Source: Achromobacter pestifer (GTDB lineage Bacteria; Pseudomonadota; Gammaproteobacteria; Burkholderiales; Burkholderiaceae_B). From it: a DNA stretch of 64,000 bases. Where the stretch lies: contig NZ_CP053985.1 of NCBI RefSeq assembly GCF_013267355.1, positions 1,922,001 through 1,986,000 on the forward strand, in the 5' to 3' direction. Below the pieces are notes generated by a model. The model was given only the letters and a program-made list of their open reading frames with translations. It ran no database searches and had not been told where the DNA came from. The translations under genes were made by a program, and so were the position numbers. Positions 50,760 through 60,492 of this stretch are shown here, in pieces; position 1 is the first letter of the stretch; each line of letters begins with the position of its first letter.

Positions 50760-52400
50760 TCAGGCCATCTTGCGCAGCGCGAAACGCTGCAGCTTGCCGG
50801 TTTCGGTGCGCGGCAGCGCCTCGACAAACTCGATGGCACGGGGATACTTGTAAGGCGCAATATTGGCCTTCACGAACTGCTGCAGCGCCGTCACCAGCTC
50901 GCTGCCGGCCTCATAGCCCGGCTTGAGCACCACGAACGCCTTGACCACCTGGCCGCGCTCGTCGTCCGCCGCGCCCACCACGCCGCACTCCGCCACGGCC
51001 TCGTGGCGCAGCAGCGCGTCCTCGACCTCGGGACCCGCGATGTTGTAGCCCGCCGAGACGATCATGTCGTCATTGCGCGCCTGATAGAAGAAATAACCGT
51101 CGTCGTCCTGCAGGAACGTATCGCCCGGCAGGTTCCAGCCCTCTTGCACGAAGCGCCGCTGGCGCTCGTCCGCCAGATAGCGGCAGCCCGTGGGACCCTT
51201 GATCGCCAGCCGGCCCACCGTGCCGTTCGGCACCGGCTTCATATCGTCATCGACGATCTGCGCCACATAGCCCGGCACCACGCGGCCGATCGCGCCCGCC
51301 TTGACCGACTCCGGCGGGCTGGACACGAACACGTGGATCATTTCGGTGCCGCCGATGCCATCGATCATCTCGATGCCGCTGGCCTTCTTCCAGAGCTGAC
51401 GGGTGGCATCCGGCAGCGCCTCGCCCGCCGACACGCTCTTCTTCAGCGAAGACAGATCGAACTTGCCCACCAGCGCCGCCATCTGGCGGTAGAACGTCGG
51501 CGCCGTGAACACCACGGTGGCGCGGAAATCCTGGATCAGCTGCAACAGGCTTTCCGGCGACAGCTTCTCGGCCAACACCGTGCTGGCGCCCACGCGCAGC
51601 GGGAAGCACAGCAGCCCGCCCAGGCCGAAGGTGAAAGCCAGCGGCGGCGTGCCGCAGAAAATATCGTCCGGACCCGGCTTGATGACATGCTTGGGGAACA
51701 GGTCGCACATCGCCAGCACATCGCGGTGGAAGTGCATGCAGCCCTTGGGCGCGCCGGTGGTGCCGCTGGTGAAGGCGATCAGGCAGACGTCGTCGGCCGC
51801 CGTATCGCAAACATCAAAGGTATCCGGCTTGGCCGCGGCCAACGTATCCAGCGCGTCGGGCGCCTGGTCGTTGAAATACATGACCTTCTTCAGGCCGGGG
51901 CAATGATGTTCATGGCTGGACTGCGTGCAAAACTCCGCCTCGTCCTTCAACCGCGCATCGCACAGCACGGCCTGGATCTGCGCCTTGTCGATGATCTGCT
52001 TGAGCTCCTTGGCGCGCAGCAGCGGCATCGTCGGCACCGTCACCAGCCCCGCCTTGATCGCCGCCAGCCACGAGGCGGCCATCATCGGATTGTTCGGCCC
52101 GCGCAGCAGCAGGCGGTTGCCCGGCACCAGCCCCATGTCCTCGGCCAGCACGCGGGCGATGCGGTTGGTCAGTGCGGCCAGTTCACGATAGGTCATCGTG
52201 GCCGGCTTGCCGTCCTCGCTCCAGCGCAGCGCGACGCGCTCGCCATGGCCGCGCTCGACCATGGCGTCCACCAGTTCGACCGCGCAGTTGAAACGTTTCG
52301 GATAGGCCACGTCGGGGCCGTCGAGCAGAAACTCTGGCCATTGTTCGCCCGGGGGCAGATTGTCCCGGGCGAAAGTGTCGATGTGGGCGGATGCTTCCAT
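50760..52400 (-). CDS. Aromatic acid--CoA ligase (2-aminobenzoate/benzoate-CoA ligase type)
   Basis: A 546-residue adenylate-forming ligase with FTSGTTGAPKG for ATP, LPGDTFLQDDDGYFFYQ and the C-terminal lysine in RTETGKLQR. The opening FARDNLPPGEQWPEF is typical of the benzoate/2-aminobenzoate-CoA ligase branch. It should make the CoA thioester that feeds the flavin oxygenase of the operon. Anthranilate is the best guess; salicylate is the alternative. Confidence 0.87.
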   Translation of the reverse strand: MEASAHIDTFARDNLPPGEQWPEFLLDGPDVAYPKRFNCAVELVDAMVERGHGERVALRWSEDGKPATMTYRELAALTNRIARVLAEDMGLVPGNRLLLRGPNNPMMAASWLAAIKAGLVTVPTMPLLRAKELKQIIDKAQIQAVLCDARLKDEAEFCTQSSHEHHCPGLKKVMYFNDQAPDALDTLAAAKPDTFDVCDTAADDVCLIAFTSGTTGAPKGCMHFHRDVLAMCDLFPKHVIKPGPDDIFCGTPPLAFTFGLGGLLCFPLRVGASTVLAEKLSPESLLQLIQDFRATVVFTAPTFYRQMAALVGKFDLSSLKKSVSAGEALPDATRQLWKKASGIEMIDGIGGTEMIHVFVSSPPESVKAGAIGRVVPGYVAQIVDDDMKPVPNGTVGRLAIKGPTGCRYLADERQRRFVQEGWNLPGDTFLQDDDGYFFYQARNDDMIVSAGYNIAGPEVEDALLRHEAVAECGVVGAADDERGQVVKAFVVLKPGYEAGSELVTALQQFVKANIAPYKYPRAIEFVEALPRTETGKLQRFALRKMA

Positions 52401-52462
52401 GGAATTCCCCTTGCTATTGCGGTGTTTTTGCTGTGCCGGGACGACGGAGCTCGATGGCTGCC

Positions 52463-53632
52463 TTACGCCTTCAGCAGTTCACGGGCAATGATCAACTTCT
52501 GCACTTCTGTCGCGCCTTCGTAAATCCGCAGCGCTCGTATTTCCCTGTAAAGCTTCTCCACCGGCATCCCCGACACCACGCCCGCGCCGCCAAACATCTG
52601 CAAGGCTCGGTCGATCACGGTCTGCGCCGATTCGGTGGCCGTCATCTTGGCCATTGCCGCTTCGCGCGTGGTGCGCTGCTTCAGCACATCGCGCATCCAG
52701 GCCGCGCGATAGGTCAGCAAGGCCGAGGCGTCGATGGCAGTCGCCATGTCGCCCAGCGCGGCCTGCGTCAGCTGCAGGTCGGCCAGCGTCTGGCCGAACA
52801 TGCGGCGCGACTTGGAACGCGCCAGACCCTCGTCCAGCGCCCGGCGCGCAAAACCCAGTGCCGCCGCCGCCACCGAGGCGCGGAAGATATCCAGCGTCAT
52901 CATGGCCAGCTTGAAGCCCTGGCCCGCATCGCCCAGCCGGTGCGACACCGGAATGCGGCAGTTGTCGAACGTAATGGTCGCCAGCGGGTGCGGCGCGATC
53001 AGCTCGATGCGTTCGCTGACCTCGAAGCCCGGCGTATCGGCATCCACCACGAAGGCGCTGATGCCACGCGCTCCGGGGGCTTCGCCGGTGCGCGCGAACA
53101 CGCAATAGAAGTCCGCGATGCCGCCGTTGGAGATCCATGTCTTGGCGCCGTTCAGCACGTAGTGATCGCCGTCCAGCCTGGCCTCGCAGGCCAGCGCGGC
53201 CACGTCCGATCCAGCGTCGGGTTCCGACAACGCAAAGGCGGCGATAGCTTCGCCACGAGCCACGCGCGGCAGGTAGCGCTGGCGCAGCTCGTCCGAGCCC
53301 ATCAGCGAAATGGCGCCGCTGCCCAAGCCCTGCATCGCGAAAGCGAAGTCGGCCAGCCCTTCATGGCGCGCCAGGGTTTCGCGCAGGATGCAGACGGCGC
53401 GGGAGTCCACTTCCGGCAATGCGCCGCCCCAGGCGCCGCCAGGGCCGCCCGCGACCGCATAGCGCAGCCAGCCAGCCTCGCCCATGGCGCGCACCAGCTT
53501 CTTGCAGGCGCCGTCGGCGTCATGGTGATCCACGTCCCCCAGGGACGCCTCGCACCAGGCGTCGACCTCGTGCGCCAGCTTGCGGTGCGCATCGTCAAAA
53601 AACGGCCAATCCAGCCAGCTTGCGTCGCGCAT
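52463..53632 (-). CDS. Acyl-CoA dehydrogenase
   Basis: A 389-residue FAD enzyme of the acyl-CoA dehydrogenase fold. It shows [28 protein letters not shown], the [13 protein letters not shown] segment [13 protein letters not shown] and the C-terminal [25 protein letters not shown] region in part. In the operon it would oxidise a non-aromatic cyclic acyl-CoA intermediate. It begins 2 bases after the hydratase stop region. Confidence 0.9.
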   Translation of the reverse strand: MRDASWLDWPFFDDAHRKLAHEVDAWCEASLGDVDHHDADGACKKLVRAMGEAGWLRYAVAGGPGGAWGGALPEVDSRAVCILRETLARHEGLADFAFAMQGLGSGAISLMGSDELRQRYLPRVARGEAIAAFALSEPDAGSDVAALACEARLDGDHYVLNGAKTWISNGGIADFYCVFARTGEAPGARGISAFVVDADTPGFEVSERIELIAPHPLATITFDNCRIPVSHRLGDAGQGFKLAMMTLDIFRASVAAAALGFARRALDEGLARSKSRRMFGQTLADLQLTQAALGDMATAIDASALLTYRAAWMRDVLKQRTTREAAMAKMTATESAQTVIDRALQMFGGAGVVSGMPVEKLYREIRALRIYEGATEVQKLIIARELLKA

Positions 53633-53634
53633 GC

Positions 53635-54492
53635 TCAGTCCCCTTGGAACACCGGTTTTTGCTTGGCTACGAAAGCGTCGTAGGCGCGACGGAAATCGCG
53701 CGTCTGCATGCAGATGGCCTGGGCCTCGGCTTCGGCCTCGATGGCCTCATCCACGCCCATGTTCCACTCTTGATGCAGCAGCTTCTTGGTCACGCCGTGA
53801 GCGAAGGTCGGGCCCGCGGCCAGCTGCGCGGCCAGCGTCTGGGCCGCATCAGCCAGCGCGCCGGGTTCATGCAAGGCGTTGAAGAAGCCCCAGCTCGCGC
53901 CCTCTTCCGCCGTCATGGCGCGGCCCGTGTAAAGCAATTCGGAAGCGCGGCCCTGGCCGATCATGCGCGGCAGCAGGGTGCAGGCGCCCATGTCGGCGCC
54001 GGCCAGGCCCACGCGCGTGAACAGGAAAGCAGTGCGCGCGGCGGGCGTGCCCAGACGCATGTCCGAGGCCAGCGCCACCATGGCGCCCGCACCGGCGCAA
54101 ATGCCGTCGACCGCCGCCACGATGGGTTGCGGGCAGGCGCGCATGGCCTTGACCAGATCGCCCGTCATGCGGGTGAAGTCCAGCAGCTCCGGCATGCTCA
54201 TCTTGGTCAGCGGCCCGATGATCTCGTGCACGTCGCCGCCCGAGCAGAAATTGCCGCCCGCGCCCGTCACCACCACGACCTTGATGTCGGTGGCGTACAC
54301 CAGCGCGCGGAACAGGTCGCGCAGCTCGGCGTAGGAATCGAACGTCAGCGGATTCTTGCGCTCGGGGCGGTTCAGCGTCACCGTGCCGATCTTGCCGTCG
54401 GCCGACACCTGCCACAGGAACGTCTTGGCCTGATAGCCGGCAAACGGACGCTTGTGGTGTTTCATGGTGTGTTCTTCGGGCTGGGTGCTCAT
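53635..54492 (-). CDS. Enoyl-CoA hydratase/isomerase family protein
   Basis: A 285-residue crotonase-fold enzyme with [12 protein letters not shown], the oxyanion-hole [11 protein letters not shown] and [16 protein letters not shown], and a glutamate-like acid region in [18 protein letters not shown]. It probably hydrates or opens a cyclic enoyl-CoA intermediate. An internal ATG ten codons in is a possible alternative start. Confidence 0.9.
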   Translation of the reverse strand: MSTQPEEHTMKHHKRPFAGYQAKTFLWQVSADGKIGTVTLNRPERKNPLTFDSYAELRDLFRALVYATDIKVVVVTGAGGNFCSGGDVHEIIGPLTKMSMPELLDFTRMTGDLVKAMRACPQPIVAAVDGICAGAGAMVALASDMRLGTPAARTAFLFTRVGLAGADMGACTLLPRMIGQGRASELLYTGRAMTAEEGASWGFFNALHEPGALADAAQTLAAQLAAGPTFAHGVTKKLLHQEWNMGVDEAIEAEAEAQAICMQTRDFRRAYDAFVAKQKPVFQGD

Positions 54493-54533
54493 GGTGTCTC
54501 CGTTCGTGAATTGGGGTGGATGGGGCGCCGGCT

Positions 54534-55325
54534 TCAGCCGGTCATTACTTCGCCGCCGTCTACGGCGATGGCCTGACCATTAACCGAGGCCGAGGCCGGC
54601 AGCGCCAGCCAGGCGACCGTCTCGGCCACTTCCTCGGGCTGCACCAGGCGGCCCTGGGGGTTGCGTTCGGCCAGCTTGGCGCGGGCGTCGTCCGGCGTCA
54701 TGCCGGTCTTGTCGACGATGTTCGACACCGCGCCGCGCACAATGTCGGTTTCGGTGTAGCCGGGGCACACGGCGTTGACCGTGACGCCCTTCTGCGCGGT
54801 TTCCAGCGCCAGCGAGCGGGTCAGGCCGATCACGCCGTGCTTGGCGGCGCAATAGGCGCTGACGTAGCCGTAGCCGATGAGGCCGGCGGTGCTGGCCACG
54901 TTGATTACCCGGCCCCATTTTTCCTGCAGCATGCCCGGCAAGGCGGCCTGGGTGCAGTGGAAGGTGCCGGTCAGGTTGACGTCCAGCATGGACTGCCACA
55001 GCGCCGCGTCGGTGCGGTCAAAGCGCTGGCTGACCGCCTGGCCGGCGTTGTTCACCAGCACCAGCACCGGCCCGAACTCGGCCTCGGCCTGGGCGAAGGC
55101 CGCCCGCACCGAAGCTTCGTTGGCGATGTCGGCGCTGACGGCCTGCACCTGGCCCAGGCTGGCCAGGCTGTCGGCCGCGGCGTCCAGCGCCGCGCCATCG
55201 CGGCCCAGCAGCGTGACGCGCGCGCCGCGCTGCAGCAGCGCCCGGGCGCAAGCCAGCCCGATACCGCGGGCGCCGCCCGTCACCAAGGCGTGGCGTCCGG
55301 CCAACGGGAGCGGAATTGCGTTCAT
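54534..55325 (-). CDS. SDR-family 3-hydroxyacyl-CoA dehydrogenase-like
   Basis: A 263-residue short-chain dehydrogenase with [26 protein letters not shown] and the catalytic [11 protein letters not shown], ending in VDGGEVMTG. In the operon it would oxidise a hydroxyacyl-CoA. ATG 55325 overlaps the stop of the flavoprotein gene as ATGA, which fixes the start. Confidence 0.88.
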   Translation of the reverse strand: MNAIPLPLAGRHALVTGGARGIGLACARALLQRGARVTLLGRDGAALDAAADSLASLGQVQAVSADIANEASVRAAFAQAEAEFGPVLVLVNNAGQAVSQRFDRTDAALWQSMLDVNLTGTFHCTQAALPGMLQEKWGRVINVASTAGLIGYGYVSAYCAAKHGVIGLTRSLALETAQKGVTVNAVCPGYTETDIVRGAVSNIVDKTGMTPDDARAKLAERNPQGRLVQPEEVAETVAWLALPASASVNGQAIAVDGGEVMTG

Positions 55326-57673
55326 TTGATGTCCAGGTGCGCCATGGCGGCGGCGCGTTCGAAGTTGGTTTCCAGTTGGCGCTTGCCGGCGAAGTACTGG
55401 TTCGGCCACGAAACATCACGGTAGCCCACTCGCGCCGCTTCGCGTAGCGTCCAGGAGGCGTCAGCCAAATGGGGACGTGCCAGGGCGCAAAGGTCGGCGC
55501 GGCCCGAGGCGATGATGCCGTTGGCGTGGTCAGCCTCGAAGATGGCGCCCACCGCGATGGTCGGGATGCCCGCCTCGTTGCGCACGCGGTCGGCGAACGG
55601 GGTCTGGAACATGCGGCCGTAGACCGGTTTTTCTTCCTTGCTGACCTGGCCGGACGAGCAGTCGATCATGTCGGCGCCGGCGTTCTTGAAGTGGCGCGCG
55701 ATCTCCACCGCATCATCGGCGGTGATGCCGCCTTCGACCCAGTCGCTGGCGGAAATCCGCACCGACATGGGCTTGTTCTCGGGCCAGACGGCGCGCACGG
55801 CGTAGAACACCTCCAGCGGGAAGCGCAGGCGGTTCTCCAGGCTGCCGCCGTATTCGTCGGCGCGCTGGTTGGTCAGCGGCGAAATGAAGCTGGACAGCAG
55901 GTAGCCGTGGGCGCAGTGCAGCTCCAGCCAGTCGAAGCCGGCCTGCTCGGCGCGGCGGGCCGCGGCGACGAAGTTGTCGCGCACGTCGTCCATGTCGGCG
56001 CGCGTCATGGCATGCGGCGTCTGCGACACACCTTCGATGTACGGCAGGGCCGACGCCGACATCAGCGGCCAGTTGCCCTCGGCCAGCGGGTGGTCGATCT
56101 TCTGCCAGCCCAGTTGCGTGGAACCCTTGCGGCCGGCGTGGCCCAACTGCAGGCCGATGCGGGCGTCGCTGTTGCCATGCACGAAGCCGACGATGCGGGC
56201 GAACGCGTCGCGCTGCTCGTCATTCCAGAGGCCCGGGCAGCCCGGCGTGATGCGGCCGTCCGGCGACACGCAGGTCATCTCGACCATGACCAGGCCGGCG
56301 CCGCCCATGGCGCGCGCGCCCAGGTGCACCAGGTGGAAATCGCCCGGCACGCCGTCGGTGCACGAGTACATGGCCATCGGCGACACCATGACGCGATTCT
56401 TCAGCCGCACGCCGCGCGCCTGGTAGGGCGTCAGCATGGGCATCGCGGGCCGCTGGCCAGGCGCCGCTGCGGCGCCGGCGCGTTCCGCGATCCAGCGCTC
56501 GAAACCTTCCAGCCAGGCCGGATCGCGCAGGCGCAGGTTCTCGTGCGAAATCCGCTGCGAGCGCGTCAGCAGCGAATAAGCGAACTGTTCAGGCTCCAGG
56601 TCGGCATAACGCTCGACGTTCTCGAACCATTCGGTGGAGTTGCGGGCGGCGTTCTGGATCTTCAGCACTTCGACGCTGCGCACTTCCTCGTAGTGCTTCA
56701 GGCCCGCTTCCACGCTGCCTTCGGCGCCGCTCAGGCAGCGCGCCAGCTCGATGGAATCCTCCAGCGCCAGCTTGGTGCCCGAGCCGATCGAGAAGTGCGC
56801 GGTGTGGGCGGCGTCGCCCATCAGCACCACGGGCACGCGGCGCTGGCCGCGAGCGGTTTCCAGATTGTTCCAGTGCACCCAGGTATTGCAGATGACGCGC
56901 GGGAAGCGGATCCAGATGGCCGAGCCGCGCAGGTGCGTGGCGTTGCTGATCAGCGGATTGCCGTCCAGCCAGGGCGCGAACAGCTTTTCGCAGTAGGCGA
57001 TGCCCTCTTCCTGGCTCATCTGCTCGATGCCGGCGGCCTGCCAGGTTTCCTCGGGCGTTTCCACGATGAAGGTGGACATGCCGTCTTCATAGCGGTAGGC
57101 GTGCGCCTGGAACCAGCCGTGTTCGGTCTGGACGAAGGCGAAGGTGAAAGCGTCGAATACCTTCTTGGTGCCCAGCCACACGAAGCGGCAGCGGCGCTGG
57201 TCGATGTCGGGGTGGAAGGTGTCCGTGTAGCGGGTGCGGATCTGGCTGTTGATGCCGTCCGAGGCGATGACCAGGTCGGCGTCGTATTCGCGGGCGATGG
57301 CCTGGTCGTCCTGCACGAAGTTCTCGAACACCAGCTTCACGCCGACGTCCTCGCAGCGCGCCTGCAGGATGTTCAGCAGCTTCTTGCGGCCAATGCCGAT
57401 GAAGCCGTGGCCGCTGCTGCGGATGCTGCGGCCCTTGAAGTTGATGTCGATGTCGTCCCAGTGGTTGAAGGCGTCGCCGATGGTCTGGGCGGAAACGGGG
57501 TCGGCTTCACGCAGGTTCTGCATGGTCGCGTCCGAAAACACCACGCCCCAACCGAAAGTGTCGTAAGGGCGGTTGCGCTCGATCACGGTGACTTCGTTGG
57601 CGGGGTCTTGCAGCTTCATGAGCAGACCGAAATACAGGCCAGCGGGGCCACCGCCGATGCAGACTATTTTCAT
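55322..57673 (-). CDS. Flavin monooxygenase/Old Yellow Enzyme fusion (2-aminobenzoyl-CoA monooxygenase/reductase type)
   Basis: A 783-residue bifunctional flavoprotein, first gene of the operon. Residues 1-about 400 are an FAD aromatic hydroxylase ([11 protein letters not shown] at 8-18, [20 protein letters not shown] for FAD). Residues about 412-783 are an FMN Old-Yellow-Enzyme domain ([52 protein letters not shown]). This fusion is known from 2-aminobenzoyl-CoA monooxygenase/reductase of Azoarcus evansii and from proteins annotated as salicyloyl-CoA 5-hydroxylase. Together with the ligase, hydratase and dehydrogenase genes it points to aerobic anthranilate breakdown through the CoA thioester. 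Confidence 0.9.
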   Translation of the reverse strand: MKIVCIGGGPAGLYFGLLMKLQDPANEVTVIERNRPYDTFGWGVVFSDATMQNLREADPVSAQTIGDAFNHWDDIDINFKGRSIRSSGHGFIGIGRKKLLNILQARCEDVGVKLVFENFVQDDQAIAREYDADLVIASDGINSQIRTRYTDTFHPDIDQRRCRFVWLGTKKVFDAFTFAFVQTEHGWFQAHAYRYEDGMSTFIVETPEETWQAAGIEQMSQEEGIAYCEKLFAPWLDGNPLISNATHLRGSAIWIRFPRVICNTWVHWNNLETARGQRRVPVVLMGDAAHTAHFSIGSGTKLALEDSIELARCLSGAEGSVEAGLKHYEEVRSVEVLKIQNAARNSTEWFENVERYADLEPEQFAYSLLTRSQRISHENLRLRDPAWLEGFERWIAERAGAAAAPGQRPAMPMLTPYQARGVRLKNRVMVSPMAMYSCTDGVPGDFHLVHLGARAMGGAGLVMVEMTCVSPDGRITPGCPGLWNDEQRDAFARIVGFVHGNSDARIGLQLGHAGRKGSTQLGWQKIDHPLAEGNWPLMSASALPYIEGVSQTPHAMTRADMDDVRDNFVAAARRAEQAGFDWLELHCAHGYLLSSFISPLTNQRADEYGGSLENRLRFPLEVFYAVRAVWPENKPMSVRISASDWVEGGITADDAVEIARHFKNAGADMIDCSSGQVSKEEKPVYGRMFQTPFADRVRNEAGIPTIAVGAIFEADHANGIIASGRADLCALARPHLADASWTLREAARVGYRDVSWPNQYFAGKRQLETNFERAAAMAHLDIK

Positions 57674-57732
57674 TGCCGTAACGCTCCGTGGTAAGCGACT
57701 ACCGCTCTGAATTCCTGGAGCTGGGGCCGCAG

Positions 57733-57773
57733 ATATTTAAACCTGGATAGTTTAGGCTTGAAATATATACCTG
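57733..57773 (-). promoter_or_regulatory. AT-rich promoter region with two direct repeats
   Basis: ATATTTAAACCTG (57733-57745) and AAATATATACCTG (57761-57773) are near-copies 28 bases apart in the leader of the CoA-thioester operon, in one of the few AT-rich patches of the window. They may be regulator sites overlapping the promoter. No regulator gene lies in the operon itself. Confidence 0.4.
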
Positions 57774-57909
57774 AAGGTGCCAAGGTGCAAATGGGGAAAG
57801 TATCTAGATACTTGGGGTGGGTAAATGGGGACGGCTTCTGGATTCTCTTGGTGGGGTTGTCGCTGGGTTCGCTGCTGGGGTGGCGGGTTTTTGGTCACGG
57901 CCGTGTTGC

Positions 57910-58087
57910 CGTAGGCCGCTCGTCGGCGCAGGCGGGGTGGCGGCTCGCGCCCACGATTGCGGTCCGGAGCGTTCGCTCCGGACTGCCCCGTCGTCATCCT
58001 CGTGGCCGCCTGCGGCGGCTGCCTTCGGATTCCCTCGGGCGCATCGAGGTTGCGAGCCGCCACCCCACCTGCGCCGACGAGCTATCG
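57910..58087 (+). repeat. Structured dispersed repeat, copy 6 (module 3 left end)
   Basis: The core is in the orientation of copies 1 and 3. The 31-base arms (57918-57948 and 58052-58082) have one mismatch, and their inner part differs from copies 1 and 3 on both sides together. The variable hairpin is GCCGCC-TGC-GGCGGC. Confidence 0.85.
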
Positions 58088-58145
58088 GTGTCTGGGCTTG
58101 TTGCGCTGCTGGAGCTGGGGTCAGGGGCGAATCGTTGATTGCTCG

Positions 58146-58179
58146 TCATTCTCGGCCGCGCGGGCGGCCGAGAATGACA
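58146..58179. repeat. Perfect hairpin, module 3 internal repeat
   Basis: This is the same 15-bp hairpin as at 18618 and 31739, followed by ATACGTGATTTCTTG. Confidence 0.85.
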
Positions 58180-58270
58180 TACGTGATTTCTTGGATTTCT
58201 ATTGTGTTCGCTTGCGCGCATGCGATCAGCGGCTTGCTACTGGTATCCAGCCTTCAGGGGGGTGGGTGGT

Positions 58271-58331
58271 GATGGGTGGCGCGCGATGGACAGCCGCTTG
58301 CGCATGCAGACCCGGACGCGCGCCACCCATC
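58271..58331. repeat. Long hairpin, module 3 internal repeat
   Basis: This is the counterpart of 18743-18803 with the same 15-base outer arms. The inner pairing is weaker in this copy. Confidence 0.72.
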
Positions 58332-58500
58332 CGGCACCCGCGTTGAAGTGATGACTAATGGACGGCCCGCACGCTTGACCATCATGCCGACACCGCACCC
58401 CACCAAACCCAGATCCGCTTCTCGCTTGCCATACGCATCACCACGAGCCGGCCCCGCCACCAGCGCGCAGCGCCATCGCGCGACGCAAGACGCCGCGTAA

Positions 58501-58535
58501 GCCCCAAAAGGCCGCCCGCGCGGCCGGCCTGGGGC
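58501..58535 (+). repeat. Terminator-like hairpin, module 3 internal repeat
   Basis: This is nearly identical to the hairpins at 18973 and 32056 and their flank. The roughly 200 bases before it are almost the same as in module 1. Confidence 0.75.
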
Positions 58536-58627
58536 GGGCCCCGCAAGACACGCCACCACACCCCGATGCGGGCCAGAATGCCAAGCACGCCACCCGCCCC
58601 AGCGCCCGTCGAGATTCAGCCGGCAGA

Positions 58628-58791
58628 GCCTGTCGCGTCGGCGGCCTGCGGGGCGCGGGGCGTCGATAAGCCCGACGGAATCCGAAGGAACCGCCGCAGG
58701 CGGTGACGAGGATGAGGACGGGGCAGTCCGGAGCGAACGCTCCGGACCGCAATCGTTGCCCCGCGCCCCGCAGGCCGCCGACGCGACAGGC
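58628..58791 (-). repeat. Structured dispersed repeat, copy 7 (module 3 right end)
   Basis: The core is inverted, with perfect 34-base arms (58628-58661 and 58758-58791) nearly identical to those of copy 2. The variable hairpin is ACCGCC-GCA-GGCGGT. Confidence 0.85.
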
Positions 58792-58844
58792 GCCTTAAGA
58801 ACCAACCGCCACCTCAAGCACCAAACCTCACATCCACAGAACCA

Positions 58845-59390
58845 TCACCGCCCACGCTCCATATACCGACGAGCCATCTGATACCCAGCAAACACATAAA
58901 ACCCATTGCTATTGAGCACCAGCCAAGCCCCCAACCCGCCCAGCAACGCCACCACCGGCCCCACCGCCCGCACATCCCCCTGCGTCCACGCAATCACGCC
59001 CAGAAACCCGACAGCAATCAACCCCAAAGCCAGCCGCTTCAGCACCACCAGCCCGAACGCATGCCCGCCCATGAACGCCACCACCCCGATAGCCAACGCC
59101 AACGCCGTCGCCGCGCAAACCAGCACCAAGGCAAACGCCGCCATCGCAGCCCCCGCGCCATGCAGCAGCAGGCTCAGCACCCCTATCCCGACGCCCAGCC
59201 CGCCCATCATCACCAGCACCGCCAGCACCAGCGGCGACCACATCCCCGGCGGCGCGCGACGCGCATCCATCTCCGCCACGAAGCGATGCATCGCCGCCGA
59301 GGTGGCGGTTTCGTCCTGCCCGGGCAGCGCCGCCTCCAGCTTGCGGCACTGCGCGATCAACGCGTTGAGCCCCGCGCGCGGCGCATCCAT
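58845..59390 (-). CDS. Uncharacterised four-helix membrane protein
   Basis: A 181-residue protein with a soluble N-terminus (about 1-50) and four hydrophobic helices (about 56-80, 82-108, 115-135 and 140-165). No family is recognised. The ATG overlaps the LysR-gene stop (TGATG), so it is translated with the regulator. It may be a helper or simply a passenger of that transcript. Confidence 0.72.
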   Translation of the reverse strand: MDAPRAGLNALIAQCRKLEAALPGQDETATSAAMHRFVAEMDARRAPPGMWSPLVLAVLVMMGGLGVGIGVLSLLLHGAGAAMAAFALVLVCAATALALAIGVVAFMGGHAFGLVVLKRLALGLIAVGFLGVIAWTQGDVRAVGPVVALLGGLGAWLVLNSNGFYVFAGYQMARRYMERGR

Positions 59391-60325
59391 CACGCCCTCG
59401 CCGCGCCCGGCGCGTGTTCCGCCACCGTGTTCCGCAACGCCGCCATCGCCTCTTGCACCGCGATCGGACGGAACGCGTCCTCGCGCCAGTACATCGCCAC
59501 CGACCCGAACCCAGACAGGCGCACCGGAATGATCCGCATCGCCCGCATCTGCGAAAACCGCAACGCGGCCCGATGCGAAGCCACCCCGATCATGTCGCTG
59601 TTGTTGATCAGCGTGAGATTGATGGTTACCGAATTGGATTCGACATGGTCCGGCGGAGGCGCCTGTCCCGCCGCCGCCAGCGCCGCGTCCACCGCATTGC
59701 GGATCGGCGTGCCCTTGGGCCACAGGATCCAGCGGTAGGACAGCAGATCCGGCCAGGACGGTTGCTCGATCGCGAACAGCGGATGCCGCGGCCGCGCCAC
59801 CAGATGGATGGGTTCCAGGTACAACGCCTCGAAGCGGATCGCCGGGTCGTGATGCTCCGGCGCCGAACGCCCCACCACGATGTCCAGATCGCCCTGCGCC
59901 AACTGCGCCAGCAGGCGGTCGGTCGTGCCCTCCACCAGCTTCACGCGGGCCTGCGGCATACGATCCAGCAGCTTCATCACCGCCAGCGGCACGGTGTCCG
60001 ACGCCGACGCGCCCGACGCGCCTATCACCACCCGGCCGCCGCCGCCTTCGCGCAACGCCGCCATGTCCGCGCTGGCGCGGTCCAGCTGCGCTTCCACCCG
60101 CTGGGCGTGCGCGATCAGCACGTCGCCATGCGGCGTCGGCCGCAAGCCGCGCGCGTGCCGTTCGAACAATGGCAGCCCGATGTCGTCTTCCAGATCCTTC
60201 AGCCACTTGGACAAGCCCGGCTGCGTGGTGTTGAGCATCGCCGCCGAATGGCTGATGTTGCGGGTCTGGGCCAGGCTGAGCAGCATTTTCAGATTGCGCA
60301 GGCGCAACCGGTGGGTCCAGTCCAT
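59390..60325 (-). CDS. LysR-family transcriptional regulator
   Basis: A 311-residue LysR-type regulator with an N-terminal winged helix (LSLAQTRNISHSAAMLNTTQ and SKWLKDLEDDIGLPLFERH) and a C-terminal periplasmic-binding-like effector domain. It is divergent from the gentisate dioxygenase gene with a 167-base gap that holds a dyad and a promoter, so it is the likely regulator of the gentisate genes. Confidence 0.92.
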   Translation of the reverse strand: MDWTHRLRLRNLKMLLSLAQTRNISHSAAMLNTTQPGLSKWLKDLEDDIGLPLFERHARGLRPTPHGDVLIAHAQRVEAQLDRASADMAALREGGGGRVVIGASGASASDTVPLAVMKLLDRMPQARVKLVEGTTDRLLAQLAQGDLDIVVGRSAPEHHDPAIRFEALYLEPIHLVARPRHPLFAIEQPSWPDLLSYRWILWPKGTPIRNAVDAALAAAGQAPPPDHVESNSVTINLTLINNSDMIGVASHRAALRFSQMRAMRIIPVRLSGFGSVAMYWREDAFRPIAVQEAMAALRNTVAEHAPGAARA

Positions 60326-60353
60326 GCAGGCCCTCGTCTCGTCTATGTATATT

Positions 60354-60374
60354 CTTATTGGTATGGATAATAAG
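60354..60374. promoter_or_regulatory. Possible LysR-type operator
   Basis: CTTATT (60354-60359) and AATAAG (60369-60374) form a 6-bp inverted repeat with a 9-base spacer, as expected for a LysR T-N11-A-type site. It lies just upstream of the proposed -35 of the gentisate operon. Confidence 0.5.
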
Positions 60375-60384
60375 ATAATTTCAT

Positions 60385-60413
60385 TTCAAAACACATAGCT
60401 CCTTACGCATAAT
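60385..60413 (+). promoter_or_regulatory. Possible promoter of the gentisate operon
   Basis: TTCAAA (60385-60390), a 17-base spacer and CATAAT (60408-60413) form a plausible sigma-70 promoter about 80 bases before the first ATG. The weak -35 next to the dyad fits activation by the LysR protein. Confidence 0.5.
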
Positions 60414-60492
60414 CGTCTCCATATCAGGACCAGCCGCGAGCCACGCGGCGGCCACGCGAAGCCGGCGCCAGCCGGACATTCCGGAGACAAGC

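Noticed and set aside
55469..57694. A 741-codon plus-strand frame opposite the flavoprotein fusion
   Set aside because: The minus-strand frame has two complete flavin domains; the plus frame shows none and is rich in His/Ala/Gly.
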